NCBI GenBank assembly: GCA_963663365.2 | Contig: CAXXIH010000007.1 | Coordinates: 1 to 22,678 of the forward strand | From: G963663365 sp963663365 | GTDB lineage: Bacteria > Hinthialibacterota > Hinthialibacteria > Hinthialibacterales > G963663365 | Length of the DNA: 22,678 nucleotides | Direction: 5' to 3' | Part shown: piece by piece, positions 6,561 to 16,236 of the stretch | Layout: each line of letters begins with the position of its first letter | Numbering within the stretch: position 1 is the stretch's first letter | Notes under the pieces: generated by a model | Database searches by the model: none | What the model saw: the letters and a program-made list of their open reading frames with translations, nothing else | Told to the model about the DNA's origin: nothing | Made by a program: the position numbers and the translations under genes

Positions 6561-7988
6561 ATGGGAATTGCACTGAACCTTAAGAAATACAAAATCCCGC
6601 TTCTCTCAGTTCTGCTATTGGTAATCGGCCTTTTAATCTTTGGGGGACTCATTGCCACTAAGCCACAACCCTCTGATGAGACTGAGCCCAATCCCGGACG
6701 GCTGGTGCGTGTGTTTGAAGCCCAAAAAACGAATCACCAGGTTCGAATTACGGCTTACGGCACTACGCGTGCGGGGACCGAATGGAAAGCCATTGCTGAG
6801 ATTAAAGGACGCGCTGTCTTTGTTGATCCGCGATTTGAGCCGGGTGAACTCCTGCCCGCCGATTTGTTATTGCTAAAGATCGATCCCACAGATTACGAGA
6901 TTTCGGTGAAACGTTATGAAGCGGAAGTGCGTTCCGCCCAAGAGCAACTGAGGCAAATCGAACGTGAAGATAAAAACCTAAAAGAAATCCAAAGCCTGCA
7001 AGACCGGCAGGTTGAACTTGCAACGGCGGAGTTGGAACGTCAGCGGGATCTGTTTAAAAAAGGCAATGTGTCCAGGTCAAAATTGGATCAGGCTGAAGCG
7101 GATTACACACAATGGCTGGTGAATGCCCAGCAGACCCGGAACTCTGTGGAATTGATCCCAATTCGGAAAGACCTTCAGCAGGCGGAGTTGGAACTGGCAA
7201 GGGCCAATCTTGAAAAGGCAAAAGCCGATCTGGCACGTACTGAAATCCGCTTGCCTTTTGCCGCCCGTTGCGCCCGCCGTGAAATCGAAACCGAGCAATA
7301 TGCCGGTATTGGCGCGGAGTTAGGGACTTTTTATTCCGTGGATAAGGCGGAGGCTGTTGTGCCCCTGGAGCCCCGTCAGGTGAGGACGTTATTTCAAGGT
7401 GGCTTTGGATTGACCGAAGGGCTGGATCTTAGTAGTGCTACCACTTTCGAAACTCTATGGGCTGAAAATCATGTCCCGGCAGAAGTGCGCTGGGGGATGG
7501 GCACATCTGATGTAACATGGGAGGGCCGCCTGTCGCGGATCGAGGCGGGATTGGATTTGAGCACACGAACGGTCTCATTCATTGTTGAGGTTCCCAAACC
7601 TTATGAGAATGTTATTCCGGGAATCCGGCCGCCATTGCTTCCCGGCGTGTTTTGCCAAGTCACAATCCGGGGTTCAGTTCTAAACGATGTATTTGTTTTG
7701 CCGCGTGAGAGCCTGCGCGGTCACGACGTCTATTTGCTTCGCGACAATCGACTCCACATTGCCCCGGTACAGATTCTTGCACTTGAAGACGCCGCCGCGA
7801 TTGTACGTGCGGAGGATAGCCCTGAAACTTTGCGCGATGGCGACAAGGTTATCCTGACCGACCTTTTTCCCGCGACTCCCGGCATGATATTGCGAGGCCA
7901 TCTTGTTGATAATCCCATTCAGAGATTGGAGCCGCCCATCGCAGAAGAAGTAACCGCCGATGCGCATGGAGAGGGTGAACAGCCGTGA
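6561..7988 (+). CDS. RND efflux periplasmic adaptor (membrane fusion protein, HlyD/AcrA type)
   Basis: A 475-residue periplasmic adaptor of a resistance-nodulation-division efflux system, which would link the inner-membrane pump to an outer-membrane channel. One N-terminal membrane anchor spans about residues 13-33, with KKYK on the cytoplasmic side. A split lipoyl-like segment (about 70-112) precedes a long charged coiled-coil hairpin at about 116-228, rich in Glu, Gln, Arg and Lys, whose turn region includes RDLFKKGNVSRSKLDQAEADY-type sequence. The second lipoyl half follows at about 229-255 and beta-barrel and membrane-proximal domains fill the rest. No strong ribosome binding site precedes ATG 6561, but no other start keeps the anchor. 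The stop codon overlaps the GTG start of the pump gene by four bases, so the two are translationally coupled. The substrate is not predictable from sequence. Confidence 0.92.
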   Translation: MGIALNLKKYKIPLLSVLLLVIGLLIFGGLIATKPQPSDETEPNPGRLVRVFEAQKTNHQVRITAYGTTRAGTEWKAIAEIKGRAVFVDPRFEPGELLPADLLLLKIDPTDYEISVKRYEAEVRSAQEQLRQIEREDKNLKEIQSLQDRQVELATAELERQRDLFKKGNVSRSKLDQAEADYTQWLVNAQQTRNSVELIPIRKDLQQAELELARANLEKAKADLARTEIRLPFAARCARREIETEQYAGIGAELGTFYSVDKAEAVVPLEPRQVRTLFQGGFGLTEGLDLSSATTFETLWAENHVPAEVRWGMGTSDVTWEGRLSRIEAGLDLSTRTVSFIVEVPKPYENVIPGIRPPLLPGVFCQVTIRGSVLNDVFVLPRESLRGHDVYLLRDNRLHIAPVQILALEDAAAIVRAEDSPETLRDGDKVILTDLFPATPGMILRGHLVDNPIQRLEPPIAEEVTADAHGEGEQP

Positions 7989-10900
7989 TCCGCTATTTCA
8001 CCAATCATCCCACTGCGGCCAATATTCTGATGCTCCTTATTGTGGGGTTGGGCGTATTTGGCGGGCTTTCGATGAATCGTGCCGTTTTCCCGGAATTCGA
8101 CTCCGAATTTGTGTATGTCCAGGTGATCTATAAGGGAGCAACCGCCGAAGAAGTCGAAGAGACAATTTGCAATTTAATTGAAGAGGAAATCGAGGGGATT
8201 GAAGGTATCGATGAGGTGGAATCAATAGCCCGAGAAGGAATGGGGCTTGTAAAAGTCGAGGCGGAAGACGGCTATCCGCTCAATGATTTACTTGCGGATG
8301 TTCAAAATGCAATCGATCAAATTGATAGTTTCCCGGCAAATACCGAAGAACCGCTTGTATGGGAATTCGAGAAGCCGGACCCGGTTATTTCGCTGACGAT
8401 TTATGCGGATATCCCTGAAAATGAATTAAAGGCGATTGCCGATCAGGCCAAAAACGATTTACTCGATCTTGATGGCGTCAGCCTTGTTGAACTGAAAGGG
8501 ATTTCCGAGCATCAAATTCATATCGATGTACATGAAGAAGCCTTGCTCGCTCTTGGATTGAGTGTTCAAGATGTTGCTTCCGCAATTGATGCACAAAGCA
8601 TCGATCTTCCGGCGGGTAGTATTGAAACCAATGAACGTGAAACCATAATCCGTGTTGTCGATCAGAAGCGCTGGGCGGAAGAATTTTTGGAAATCCCAAT
8701 CATTGCTGACGCAAGCGGTGCAAAAATCCCGCTACGAGCAATTGCGCAAGTTAAAGATACGTTTGAAAACGAATGGGATGTGGCGACTTTTGATGGTTGC
8801 AGAGCCATAACGCTTGATGTGCACAAAACGGATGCGGAGGATGTTATTCGCGTTGCCCGCACAGTACGTGACTTTGCGGCACAGTATGAAAAAATACTGC
8901 CGCCGGGTGTTCGGCTCACGGCATGGTCCGATTGGTCATCATTGGTGCTGGACCGTCTAACGATGCTTGTTGAGAACGGCATTCTCGGTTTTGTGCTTGT
9001 CTTTCTTTCGTTGTGGCTGTTTTTGGATCTTCGCATTTCGATCTGGGTTGCGCTCGGAATCCCGGTTTCATTTATGGGTACGCTTTGGCTGATGCAAAGC
9101 GGCGGTCTCAACCTGGATATGATTACCATGTTCAGCCTCATCCTGGCTCTGGGTTTGATTGTCGACGACGCTATTGTCATCGCCGAAAATATCTACAGCC
9201 ACCGCGATGAGGGCAAAAATCCCAGAGCCGCCGCCACAGAGGGCGCCAAAGAAGTCGGGATCGGTGTGGTTAGCTCGACACTTACGACGGTGGCTGTTTT
9301 TTTGCCGCTTCTTCTCATGCAGGGTGAAATCGGCAAAGTGCTGCGTGTTATGCCCTATGGTGTAATTGCAGCCCTTTGTGTCAGCCTTGTCGAAGGATTT
9401 TTTGTTCTTCCGAACCACTTGGCGCATTCCATGATTCATGCGCGGGTGCGTGTTCATATTCTTCGAGAAAAGATTAACGCTACGTTGGCCGGTTTTATTA
9501 ACCGTGTTTATGTCCCCTTACTGCGATGGTCGATTGAACATGCCCCAATTGTGTTGTCGGGCGTGGTTATGCTTTTTTTAATTCATGCGGGCATTTTGGC
9601 CGGAGGCAGGATTCCATTTCAACCATTTCCTGATTTGGATGGTGATTTTCTCGTCGCGCGGGTGTTGTTGCCTCAGGGGACAGATTTCCAACGAACACAA
9701 GAGATTGTCGGGCAGATAGAAAAATCGCTGGAGATGGTTAACAAGGAATTGAAACCGCTCCAACCCGAGCAACAGGATTTGGTTCGTTTTTATTCAACGA
9801 GTTATGGACTTAATTCCGATGCTGACGAAACAGGAAGTCATGTGGCCGAAGTAAAGGTTGAACTCTTATCGGCGGATGTGCGCCATGCCCGGTGTGACGA
9901 TATTATGCGCCGTTGGGAGGAAATCACCGGCCAGATTCCTGATGCTATTTCGTTAACTTATGACCAACTTCAGATCACACCCGGAGGACGTGCCATTGAT
10001 ATCCAACTTCAGGGATTGAATTTGGATGAACTTAAAACCGCCAGTCTTGCTTTAAGAGAAAAGATCGCCACCTATGCAGGAGTCTGGAATCTGACCGACG
10101 ATCTTCGTCCCGGGAAATTGGAAATACGTGTTCAACTCAAACCGGGGGCGCGCAATCTCGGCATTAGTTCACGGGCTTTGGCGCAGCAGCTTCGCGCGGC
10201 CTTTTGGGGAAGCCAAGCGCAGGAATTTCAGCGTGGGTCCGATAACTTTGAAGTTGAGGTGCAATTGCAGCCGCAAGACCGGGATTCACTGGCGGATATC
10301 GATGATTTCAAAATTGTGACCGCCGGCGGACGGCAGGTTCCCTTTCATGAAGCCGCCACAATAGAGATTGTGCGCGGGTATTCAAAGATCGTACGCGTAG
10401 ACGGCAAACGAACCGTGAGAATCACCGCGGATGTCGATTCAAAAAAAGGCAATGCTGCCATGATTATCAATGATTTGGAAAGCAATTACCTATCTGAATT
10501 TTTGAAAACTCATCCCGGTGTTAAATTAAATCTGGAGGGCCAGCGCAAAGAAACCATGGAAACCGGCATGAGTGTCGTGCGTAGCCTGGTCATCGGAATC
10601 TTATTGATATTCTTGATCCTTTCATTTGTTTTTGAGTCGTACGCAACGCCTATCATTGTTATGACCGCGATTCCGCTGGGTTTGATCGGCGCGGTTTTCG
10701 GGCATTTTGTGATGGGCGTGACCTGGTGTATGCCAAGTATTGTCGGCTTGGTGGCTCTGTCGGGGATTGTCGTTAACGATTCAATTGTGCTGGTGCAATT
10801 CGTAAGGATGCGGATCGAAAGGGGTGATGATGTGAGCACGGCAATTCAAGAAGCCGGGCGCCGCCGTTTTCGCCCGGTGTTTTTAACCACGGCAACCACG

Positions 10901-11089
10901 GTGGCCGGGCTGTTGCCGATGCTGCTGGAAACCAGTCTGCAAGCGCAGGTGTTGATTCCGGTCGCGATTTCAATTGCATTTGGATTGATGTTTGCAACGG
11001 TGCTTACCTTATTTTTCGTGCCGTGTTTTTATGTAGTAATGCATAACTTTGGGCTTATCAAATCGTCAGCAAGCGAAAATCACGGCTAA
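7985..11089 (+). CDS. RND efflux pump permease (AcrB/HAE1-like)
   Basis: A 1034-residue inner-membrane proton-driven efflux pump of the RND superfamily, normal length for AcrB-like proteins. GTG 7985 overlaps the adaptor stop as GTGA. The first transmembrane helix is at about 11-30, followed by a large periplasmic loop, a block of helices from about residue 325, a second periplasmic loop, and a final helix block from about residue 860. The proton-relay pair Asp394-Asp395 is seen in LIVDDAIVIAENI, equivalent to AcrB Asp407/408. The AcrB Lys940 position is Asn931 in GIVVNDSIVL, as in many pumps outside the AcrB group. The motif RRRFRPVFLTTATT near 957-970 is typical of the family. It would work with the adaptor at 6561-7988; no TolC-like outer-membrane factor gene lies in the window. 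The substrate (drug, lipid or other hydrophobic compound) is unknown. Confidence 0.95.
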   Translation: MIRYFTNHPTAANILMLLIVGLGVFGGLSMNRAVFPEFDSEFVYVQVIYKGATAEEVEETICNLIEEEIEGIEGIDEVESIAREGMGLVKVEAEDGYPLNDLLADVQNAIDQIDSFPANTEEPLVWEFEKPDPVISLTIYADIPENELKAIADQAKNDLLDLDGVSLVELKGISEHQIHIDVHEEALLALGLSVQDVASAIDAQSIDLPAGSIETNERETIIRVVDQKRWAEEFLEIPIIADASGAKIPLRAIAQVKDTFENEWDVATFDGCRAITLDVHKTDAEDVIRVARTVRDFAAQYEKILPPGVRLTAWSDWSSLVLDRLTMLVENGILGFVLVFLSLWLFLDLRISIWVALGIPVSFMGTLWLMQSGGLNLDMITMFSLILALGLIVDDAIVIAENIYSHRDEGKNPRAAATEGAKEVGIGVVSSTLTTVAVFLPLLLMQGEIGKVLRVMPYGVIAALCVSLVEGFFVLPNHLAHSMIHARVRVHILREKINATLAGFINRVYVPLLRWSIEHAPIVLSGVVMLFLIHAGILAGGRIPFQPFPDLDGDFLVARVLLPQGTDFQRTQEIVGQIEKSLEMVNKELKPLQPEQQDLVRFYSTSYGLNSDADETGSHVAEVKVELLSADVRHARCDDIMRRWEEITGQIPDAISLTYDQLQITPGGRAIDIQLQGLNLDELKTASLALREKIATYAGVWNLTDDLRPGKLEIRVQLKPGARNLGISSRALAQQLRAAFWGSQAQEFQRGSDNFEVEVQLQPQDRDSLADIDDFKIVTAGGRQVPFHEAATIEIVRGYSKIVRVDGKRTVRITADVDSKKGNAAMIINDLESNYLSEFLKTHPGVKLNLEGQRKETMETGMSVVRSLVIGILLIFLILSFVFESYATPIIVMTAIPLGLIGAVFGHFVMGVTWCMPSIVGLVALSGIVVNDSIVLVQFVRMRIERGDDVSTAIQEAGRRRFRPVFLTTATTVAGLLPMLLETSLQAQVLIPVAISIAFGLMFATVLTLFFVPCFYVVMHNFGLIKSSASENHG

Positions 11090-11125
11090 CCGCGTGAGGA
11101 TGCAAGGTTTTTATCTGTTTAATAA

Positions 11126-12601
11126 TTATGAAGAAATACGGCTGCTTTGTGTCGTGATATAGCTCACGATTGTTCCGGCCACAAGTACAACGACGAGACT
11201 TATGGCCGCATATGTTTGCACGTGCCACTCCAATTCGTATTTCACAACCGCCAAACAGGCAGTACAAATCACCAGTGCAGCGACTGCACCGGCTTGGTTG
11301 GCACGTTTACAGAAAATGCCCAAACAGAAAACTCCGGCCAATCCGCCGCCCAAAAGGCTTTGGATTGCTGCAAACGCCTCCCAAGCGCCGCGTTGTTCGG
11401 GATCGTTCATAATCCGTTGTGCTACGTAAAGAGCGGTCAGCGTGGAAAATGCGCCTACGATAATAGTGATACAGCGGGCCAAACTCAGGCATTTGCGGTC
11501 ATCGGCATCGGGACACATAAACCGCTTATAGAAATCTGTGATGCACACCGTTGATATCGAATTGAGGCTTGAATCCAAACTGGACATGGATGCGGCAAAG
11601 ATGGCCGCAATCACGATGCCCGTAATACCGGTGGGTAAAGCATGAACAAGAAAATAGGGATAGATTCTGTCGCCTTCCACATCGCTGCCAAGCCGTTCGG
11701 GAAAGGTACCGTAATAAACAAAAAGTGCGGTCCCCAAGAAAAAGAAAAGCAGCGATGCGGGAACAGACATAAAAGTACCCAGCAAAAGACAGTTCCGCGC
11801 CTCTTTGTCATTCTTAGTCGTGAAATAGCGTTGGACGACAGTCTGATCGGCCGCATAAGGCACAAGGCTTCCGAAAATGCTGCCCAAGAGCAATATCCAG
11901 ACAATGTCTTGCGATGTTTCGGCGCTAAGATGCACCATCCGCATTTTGCCTGCGTGGTAGCCCGTGGAAATTACCGCTGCCATACCTCCATCCACCTGGC
12001 TGAAAATCACAAAAAGAGATATCAAAGCTCCGAATAGAAGGATGATGACCTGTATAACGTCGGTCCAGATTACGGCTTCGATGCCGCCCAAAACCGTATA
12101 AACCGTGACCAAAACCCCCATGACCAAAATCATGGTGGAAACCGGCATGTTGGTGACATACGATAAAGCCAATGAAGGCAGAAACAGGATGATGGACATA
12201 CGCCCGATGTGCATCACGATAAATGCCAAGGCTCCGTAGACCCGCGTTTCTACACCAAATCGCGTTTCGAGAAATTCATAAACCGAAGTAATTTGATTCT
12301 TGCGGTATACCGGCAAAAACACCAATACAACAATCACGCCAACCACAGGAATTCCTAAATTTACAATCAGCCAGGACCAATCGGTTGCATACGCTCGCGC
12401 GGGTATTGCAATATAGGTGATTGCGCTTAACTGTGTGCCGAAAATAGAAATACCCACCGCCCACCAAGGAATTGAGCGCCCTCCCAAGAAAAAGCGTTCA
12501 GTTGAATTCTCGCGGATGGCGAAAAAGGCGCCCATGGCAACGAGTACAGCCAAATAGATGGCCAGAATGGCAAAATCAATCCATTGAAAACCTTCTTGCA
12601 T
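11126..12601 (-). CDS. Sodium:solute symporter (SSS family), probable sugar or organic-acid uptake
   Basis: A 491-residue inner-membrane Na+-coupled transporter of the SSS family (LeuT fold). It has about 13 hydrophobic helices starting at residue 8. The N-terminal RFFLGGRSIPWWAVG block (36-50), the FGTQLSAITYIAIPARAY segment (54-71, first helix and sodium-site region) and the signature GGIEAVIWTDVIQ (172-184) are all characteristic. ATG 12601 has an AGGACGG ribosome binding site upstream. It is divergent from the GH127 gene at 12790 across 188 bases and convergent with the RND pump. Placed among arabinofuranosidases, it is a good candidate for importing L-arabinose or another released sugar, but family members also carry sialic acid, glucose, proline and others, and the substrate cannot be read from sequence. 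Confidence 0.94.
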   Translation of the reverse strand: MQEGFQWIDFAILAIYLAVLVAMGAFFAIRENSTERFFLGGRSIPWWAVGISIFGTQLSAITYIAIPARAYATDWSWLIVNLGIPVVGVIVVLVFLPVYRKNQITSVYEFLETRFGVETRVYGALAFIVMHIGRMSIILFLPSLALSYVTNMPVSTMILVMGVLVTVYTVLGGIEAVIWTDVIQVIILLFGALISLFVIFSQVDGGMAAVISTGYHAGKMRMVHLSAETSQDIVWILLLGSIFGSLVPYAADQTVVQRYFTTKNDKEARNCLLLGTFMSVPASLLFFFLGTALFVYYGTFPERLGSDVEGDRIYPYFLVHALPTGITGIVIAAIFAASMSSLDSSLNSISTVCITDFYKRFMCPDADDRKCLSLARCITIIVGAFSTLTALYVAQRIMNDPEQRGAWEAFAAIQSLLGGGLAGVFCLGIFCKRANQAGAVAALVICTACLAVVKYELEWHVQTYAAISLVVVLVAGTIVSYITTQSSRISS

Positions 12602-12789
12602 CGTGATTCCGTCCTGTGAATATCACAAGGAAGCGTAACATATTCTTTATATACTCAAAAGAACGAAATATCCCATTACGAATATCCTCACATAATTACC
12701 CTCTAATTACCTGCTGGCCGGTGTGTTCCGATTCATTTAGAATGAGTGGCGTGTGCTGCGGTTCGAATAAGGCCACTGCGGAGGTGCCG
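12602..12789. promoter_or_regulatory. Divergent regulatory region between the symporter and GH127 genes
   Basis: This 188-base AT-rich stretch must carry promoters for both directions. On the plus strand TAGAAT (12738-12743) is a 5/6 match to a -10 element about 47 bases before the GH127 start, without a good -35. It sits inside the inverted repeat TCATT-TAG-AATGA (12733-12745), a possible operator. On the minus strand TATAAA-like sequence near 12645-12652 could serve the symporter. An in-frame extension of the GH127 frame up to GTG 12616 is not believed to be coding, because a strong ribosome binding site and signal peptide begin at 12790. Confidence 0.4.
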
Positions 12790-14763
12790 ATGTCCAAATC
12801 GATCTTTTCTATCTGTCTTTTTCTCTTGGTTGTAGCCGGTCCGGTATTTGCTCAAGGAGATTTTATGGCCTTGATGCCCGTTCCTTTTACCAATGTCCGG
12901 ATGGAAGATGAATTTTGGCGTCCCCGTATTGATGTCAATCATGATGTTACTGTGGGGCATTGTCTGGACTGGTGTGAAAGTACAGGGCGTATCTCTAATT
13001 TTGCCAAGGCCGCAGGATTGATGGATGGAAAATTTGAAGGGATTTATTTCAACGATTCGGATGTATACAAGGTTCTCGAAGGAGCAGCCCACGCACTTGC
13101 ATTACGCGATGATCCTGTGCTTGATCGGCGCGTAGATGCTGTGATTGAGAAAATCGCCGCGGCTCAGGACGATTATGGATATCTGAATACCTACTACACG
13201 CTTGTGGAGCCGAACCAGCGTTGGACGAACCTGCGTGTGCGCCATGAACTCTACTGTGCAGGGCATTTGATCGAAGCGGGCGTGGCCCATTATGAAGCAA
13301 TGGGAAAACGGACCTTGCTTGATGTAGCCATCCGTTTTGCAGACCTTATCGACTCGATATTCGGACCGAACAAGCGGCACGGCGTTCCAGGGCATGAAGA
13401 GATTGAACTGGCTTTGGTTAAATTACACCGTATGACCGGTGAAGAGCGCTATCTGCGTTTGGCGGAGTTTTTTGTAGAAGAGCGGGGGCGGCCTAATGGG
13501 CGCGAATTGTATGGGGAATCCCTGCAAGACCATCTGCCGATTCGCGAGCAGACTGAAATTGTCGGTCATGCAGTCCGGGCCATGTATCTTTATAGCGCGG
13601 TGGCGGATTTGGCCGGTATCAATGGAGATGCCGGCTATTTCAATGCGATGGATCGTATCTGGAACGATCTTACCGGTCAGAAAATGTACATCACCGGTGG
13701 AATCGGCGTTTGGGATCATCACGAAGGTTTTTCACGCGGATACGATCTTCCCAATGAAAAAGCCTATGCGGAAACATGCGCATCGATTGCCTTAGCGCTA
13801 TGGGCGCATCGGCTCAATTCGTTGTATGCCGATGCCCGCTACGCGGATCTTCTCGAGCGGGTACTTTATAATGGGATTTTATCCGGTGTATCTTTAGATG
13901 GAGATAAATTCCTCTATGTGAATCCATTGGCCAGCCATGGTCCGGAAACATTCAACACCAGCGGTGGAAAAGAAGGAGAAAGTAAGCAACACCGCCAGCA
14001 TTGGTTTCGGTGCGCTTGTTGTCCCAGCAATGTCGTACGCTTTATTCCTCAGGTGGGTGGATTTGCCTATGCCCATGATGAAAAAGACATTTATGTAAAT
14101 CTCTATGTCGCGAGCCATGCTGAAATTCCATTGTCTGAAAATAGGATTTCCATTCGGCAGGAGACCGCGTATCCCTGGGATGAGACGATAAAACTCACCA
14201 TCGAGCCGGAAAACACGGAAACCTTTGGTGTTTTACTGAGAATTCCCGGTTGGTGTGACAATGCACGTCTCAAAGTCAACGGACATAAAATAGACAAGCC
14301 ATTGATGGAGCATGGGTATGCGCGGATCGAGCGGCAATGGTCTGCTGGAGATGCAATTGAATTGAGATTGCCAATGCCGGTACGCCGCATCCAATCGCAT
14401 CCCAATGTCCTGCCCAATATGGGAAGGATTGCTTTGCAGCGCGGCCCACTTGTCTATTGCCTTGAAGGCATCGACAACGGTGGCCGGGTGATGGACATCA
14501 GTCTGCCCGATAATTCCCGGCTGCGCGCAAAGTATAAACCCAACCTTCTGGGCGGCGCGGTTGTGATAGAAGGCAAGGGATTGAGACGAATCGACCGGGG
14601 GGATCCGGATAGGCTTTACCGTGACGCTTTTTATGAGACGGAAAAACAGAAAGTCATGGCAATCCCCTATTGTCTCTGGGACAATCGGAAACCGGGAGAA
14701 ATGGTTGTGTGGATACCGCGTCACCCCAGCCTGAGTGAAACAGAGATAGAAGAAAATCCATAG
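12790..14763 (+). CDS. GH127-type beta-L-arabinofuranosidase, exported
   Basis: A 657-residue glycoside hydrolase of family GH127 (old DUF1680), nearly the length of the characterised HypBA1 of Bifidobacterium longum. HypBA1 removes beta-L-arabinofuranose residues with retention through a zinc-bound Cys nucleophile. The start ATG 12790 has GGAGG 5 bases upstream and opens a signal peptide with likely cleavage after VFAQ near residue 22. The typical opening VPFTNVRMEDEFW follows. Glu328 and Cys330 in YAETCAS and Cys410 and Cys411 in CACCPSN correspond to HypBA1 Glu338, Cys340, Cys417 and Cys418, so the zinc-thiolate site is intact and Cys410 is the expected nucleophile. A C-terminal beta-sandwich follows from about residue 480. 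It probably acts in the periplasm or outside. It heads an operon with the propeller protein 18 bases downstream. GH146 or another related specificity cannot be excluded. Confidence 0.92.
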   Translation: MSKSIFSICLFLLVVAGPVFAQGDFMALMPVPFTNVRMEDEFWRPRIDVNHDVTVGHCLDWCESTGRISNFAKAAGLMDGKFEGIYFNDSDVYKVLEGAAHALALRDDPVLDRRVDAVIEKIAAAQDDYGYLNTYYTLVEPNQRWTNLRVRHELYCAGHLIEAGVAHYEAMGKRTLLDVAIRFADLIDSIFGPNKRHGVPGHEEIELALVKLHRMTGEERYLRLAEFFVEERGRPNGRELYGESLQDHLPIREQTEIVGHAVRAMYLYSAVADLAGINGDAGYFNAMDRIWNDLTGQKMYITGGIGVWDHHEGFSRGYDLPNEKAYAETCASIALALWAHRLNSLYADARYADLLERVLYNGILSGVSLDGDKFLYVNPLASHGPETFNTSGGKEGESKQHRQHWFRCACCPSNVVRFIPQVGGFAYAHDEKDIYVNLYVASHAEIPLSENRISIRQETAYPWDETIKLTIEPENTETFGVLLRIPGWCDNARLKVNGHKIDKPLMEHGYARIERQWSAGDAIELRLPMPVRRIQSHPNVLPNMGRIALQRGPLVYCLEGIDNGGRVMDISLPDNSRLRAKYKPNLLGGAVVIEGKGLRRIDRGDPDRLYRDAFYETEKQKVMAIPYCLWDNRKPGEMVVWIPRHPSLSETEIEENP

Positions 14764-14781
14764 AAAGGACATAGGAGGATT

Positions 14782-16236
14782 ATGGATCAGAACCGGTTTT
14801 CTAAGGCAGATTTCACTACGATCATATTCGTCACGGTTTTTATGGTACTTTCCGTAACTTACTGTATGGCCCAGACAATGAAAACAAATGAAGACAAATA
14901 TTCCAAACAGTTGCTGCTCGATGACCGTATCATCGAAAAGACCGAGGGCGTGAAGTTAGTCTTAGGGGATGTGCAGAAGGATGCGGCCAATCCTCTTTTT
15001 CGAGAAGATAAGCCTTGGGAACCGCGTTTTGATAATTTGTATGCCAACGTTTGCTATGATGCCGAATCTCAGCTGTATCGCTGTTGGTATAGTCCTTTTA
15101 TTATTGATCCGGCCGTGAGTGAGACGCCGAGAAGTGATTGGGATAAGGCCAAATACAGCCCCCATGACCGTGAAATGGGTGTGTGCTATGCGGTCTCACA
15201 TGATGGGCTTGTATGGGAAAAGCCTTCTCTGGGTGTTGTTGAATTCAACGGTTCTAAAGAGAACAATCTTGTCGTACGAGGTCCGCATGGGGCGGGAGTT
15301 TTCCGGGATGATGCCGAACGTGATGCGCAGAAGCGTTACAAGATGATATTCAAAGACCGCGTCATGTCGGTAGCGTTTTCACCGGATGGCATTCATTGGT
15401 CGGAGGCAAAAGCATGTGATGAGATGGAGGCTCGGGGGGATACTCACAACAATGCGTTTTGGTGTACGGCTCTCGGGAATTATGTCGGTATTACACGTCT
15501 ATGGGACCCAAAAGACAAGAAGCGTTTGGTTGGCCGCACGGAGAGCAGCGATTTTTTGAACTGGACCAAAGCGGTCGAAGTATTGCGCGCGCTTTCGGAA
15601 GAAACGGATCGACAAACCTACGCCATGCCTGTTTTTGAGTATGCCAATGTGTACTTAGGGCTTTTGATGCTGATCGACAAGAAAACAGATACGGTTGATT
15701 GTGAACTCGCGTGGAGCCCGGATACTGTGTCTTGGCGGCGAGTTTGCCCCGGTGATTCTTTGATCCCGCGCGGACCCAAGGGAAGTTACGATTGGGGATG
15801 TGTTTATGGTGCGGCCTACCCGGTTTTTGAGGCTGATGAAATTCGCCTCTATTACGGGGGCAGCAATGGCAAACATACCAGCTGGCGGGATGGATTCTTT
15901 TGTCTTGCTCACCTTCGCCCGGATGGCTTTGCGGGCTATGCCACGGTCTCAGACTCAAAAGAGGGGAGTATTCTAACCAAACTGTTTGACTATCAGGGAA
16001 AGCCGATTGCCATAAGTGCGGATGCCAAAGGCGGCAAAGTCCAAGTGGAAATCTTGAACGAAAGCGGAGATGTGATTGCAGTCTCGCGACAGCCAATTGC
16101 GGAAAACGTAACCGATGCGGTTGTTGAATGGAAAGATGCTACTACTTTATCCGGTCTTTCGCGACAAAAAATACGTTTGCGGTTTTTATTGCGTTCCGCT
16201 TGCTTGTATTCGTTCTCGTTTATCGGCGGCGCATAA
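14782..16236 (+). CDS. Exported five-bladed beta-propeller protein, GH43/GH32-fold-like, function unproven
   Basis: A 484-residue protein with AGGAGG just before ATG 14782 and a signal sequence: a 10-residue charged start, a hydrophobic core at about 12-28 and probable cleavage after CMA at residue 30. The body has repeated propeller-type motifs: CYAVSHDGLVWEKPSLG, VAFSPDGIHWSEA, RTESSDFLNWTKAVEVL and LAWSPDTVSWRRV. Spaced strands with Asp-Gly-x-x-Trp turns are typical of the five-bladed glycosidase propeller shared by GH32, GH43, GH62 and GH130 and of uncharacterised exported relatives. A small C-terminal beta-sandwich (about 385-484) ends it. No full catalytic triad can be assigned, so hydrolase activity is an inference. 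It directly follows GH127 and is probably co-expressed, so an accessory arabinan or arabinoside role is plausible. Its last 17 bases overlap the convergent gene at 16220. Confidence 0.82.
   Translation: MDQNRFSKADFTTIIFVTVFMVLSVTYCMAQTMKTNEDKYSKQLLLDDRIIEKTEGVKLVLGDVQKDAANPLFREDKPWEPRFDNLYANVCYDAESQLYRCWYSPFIIDPAVSETPRSDWDKAKYSPHDREMGVCYAVSHDGLVWEKPSLGVVEFNGSKENNLVVRGPHGAGVFRDDAERDAQKRYKMIFKDRVMSVAFSPDGIHWSEAKACDEMEARGDTHNNAFWCTALGNYVGITRLWDPKDKKRLVGRTESSDFLNWTKAVEVLRALSEETDRQTYAMPVFEYANVYLGLLMLIDKKTDTVDCELAWSPDTVSWRRVCPGDSLIPRGPKGSYDWGCVYGAAYPVFEADEIRLYYGGSNGKHTSWRDGFFCLAHLRPDGFAGYATVSDSKEGSILTKLFDYQGKPIAISADAKGGKVQVEILNESGDVIAVSRQPIAENVTDAVVEWKDATTLSGLSRQKIRLRFLLRSACLYSFSFIGGA

Noticed and set aside
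8662..9180. 172-codon minus-strand open frame inside the RND pump
   Set aside because: It is antisense to a well-conserved pump region and its composition is that of a codon shadow (Ser, Ile and Arg rich), with no recognisable domain.
12616..12789. N-terminal extension of the GH127 frame to GTG 12616
   Set aside because: The extension is rich in unlikely residues for a leader and overlaps the promoter region. GGAGG and a clear signal peptide start at 12790.
15491..16096. 201-codon minus-strand open frame inside the propeller gene
   Set aside because: No ribosome binding site or domain; the plus-strand frame has a signal peptide, propeller motifs and operon context.
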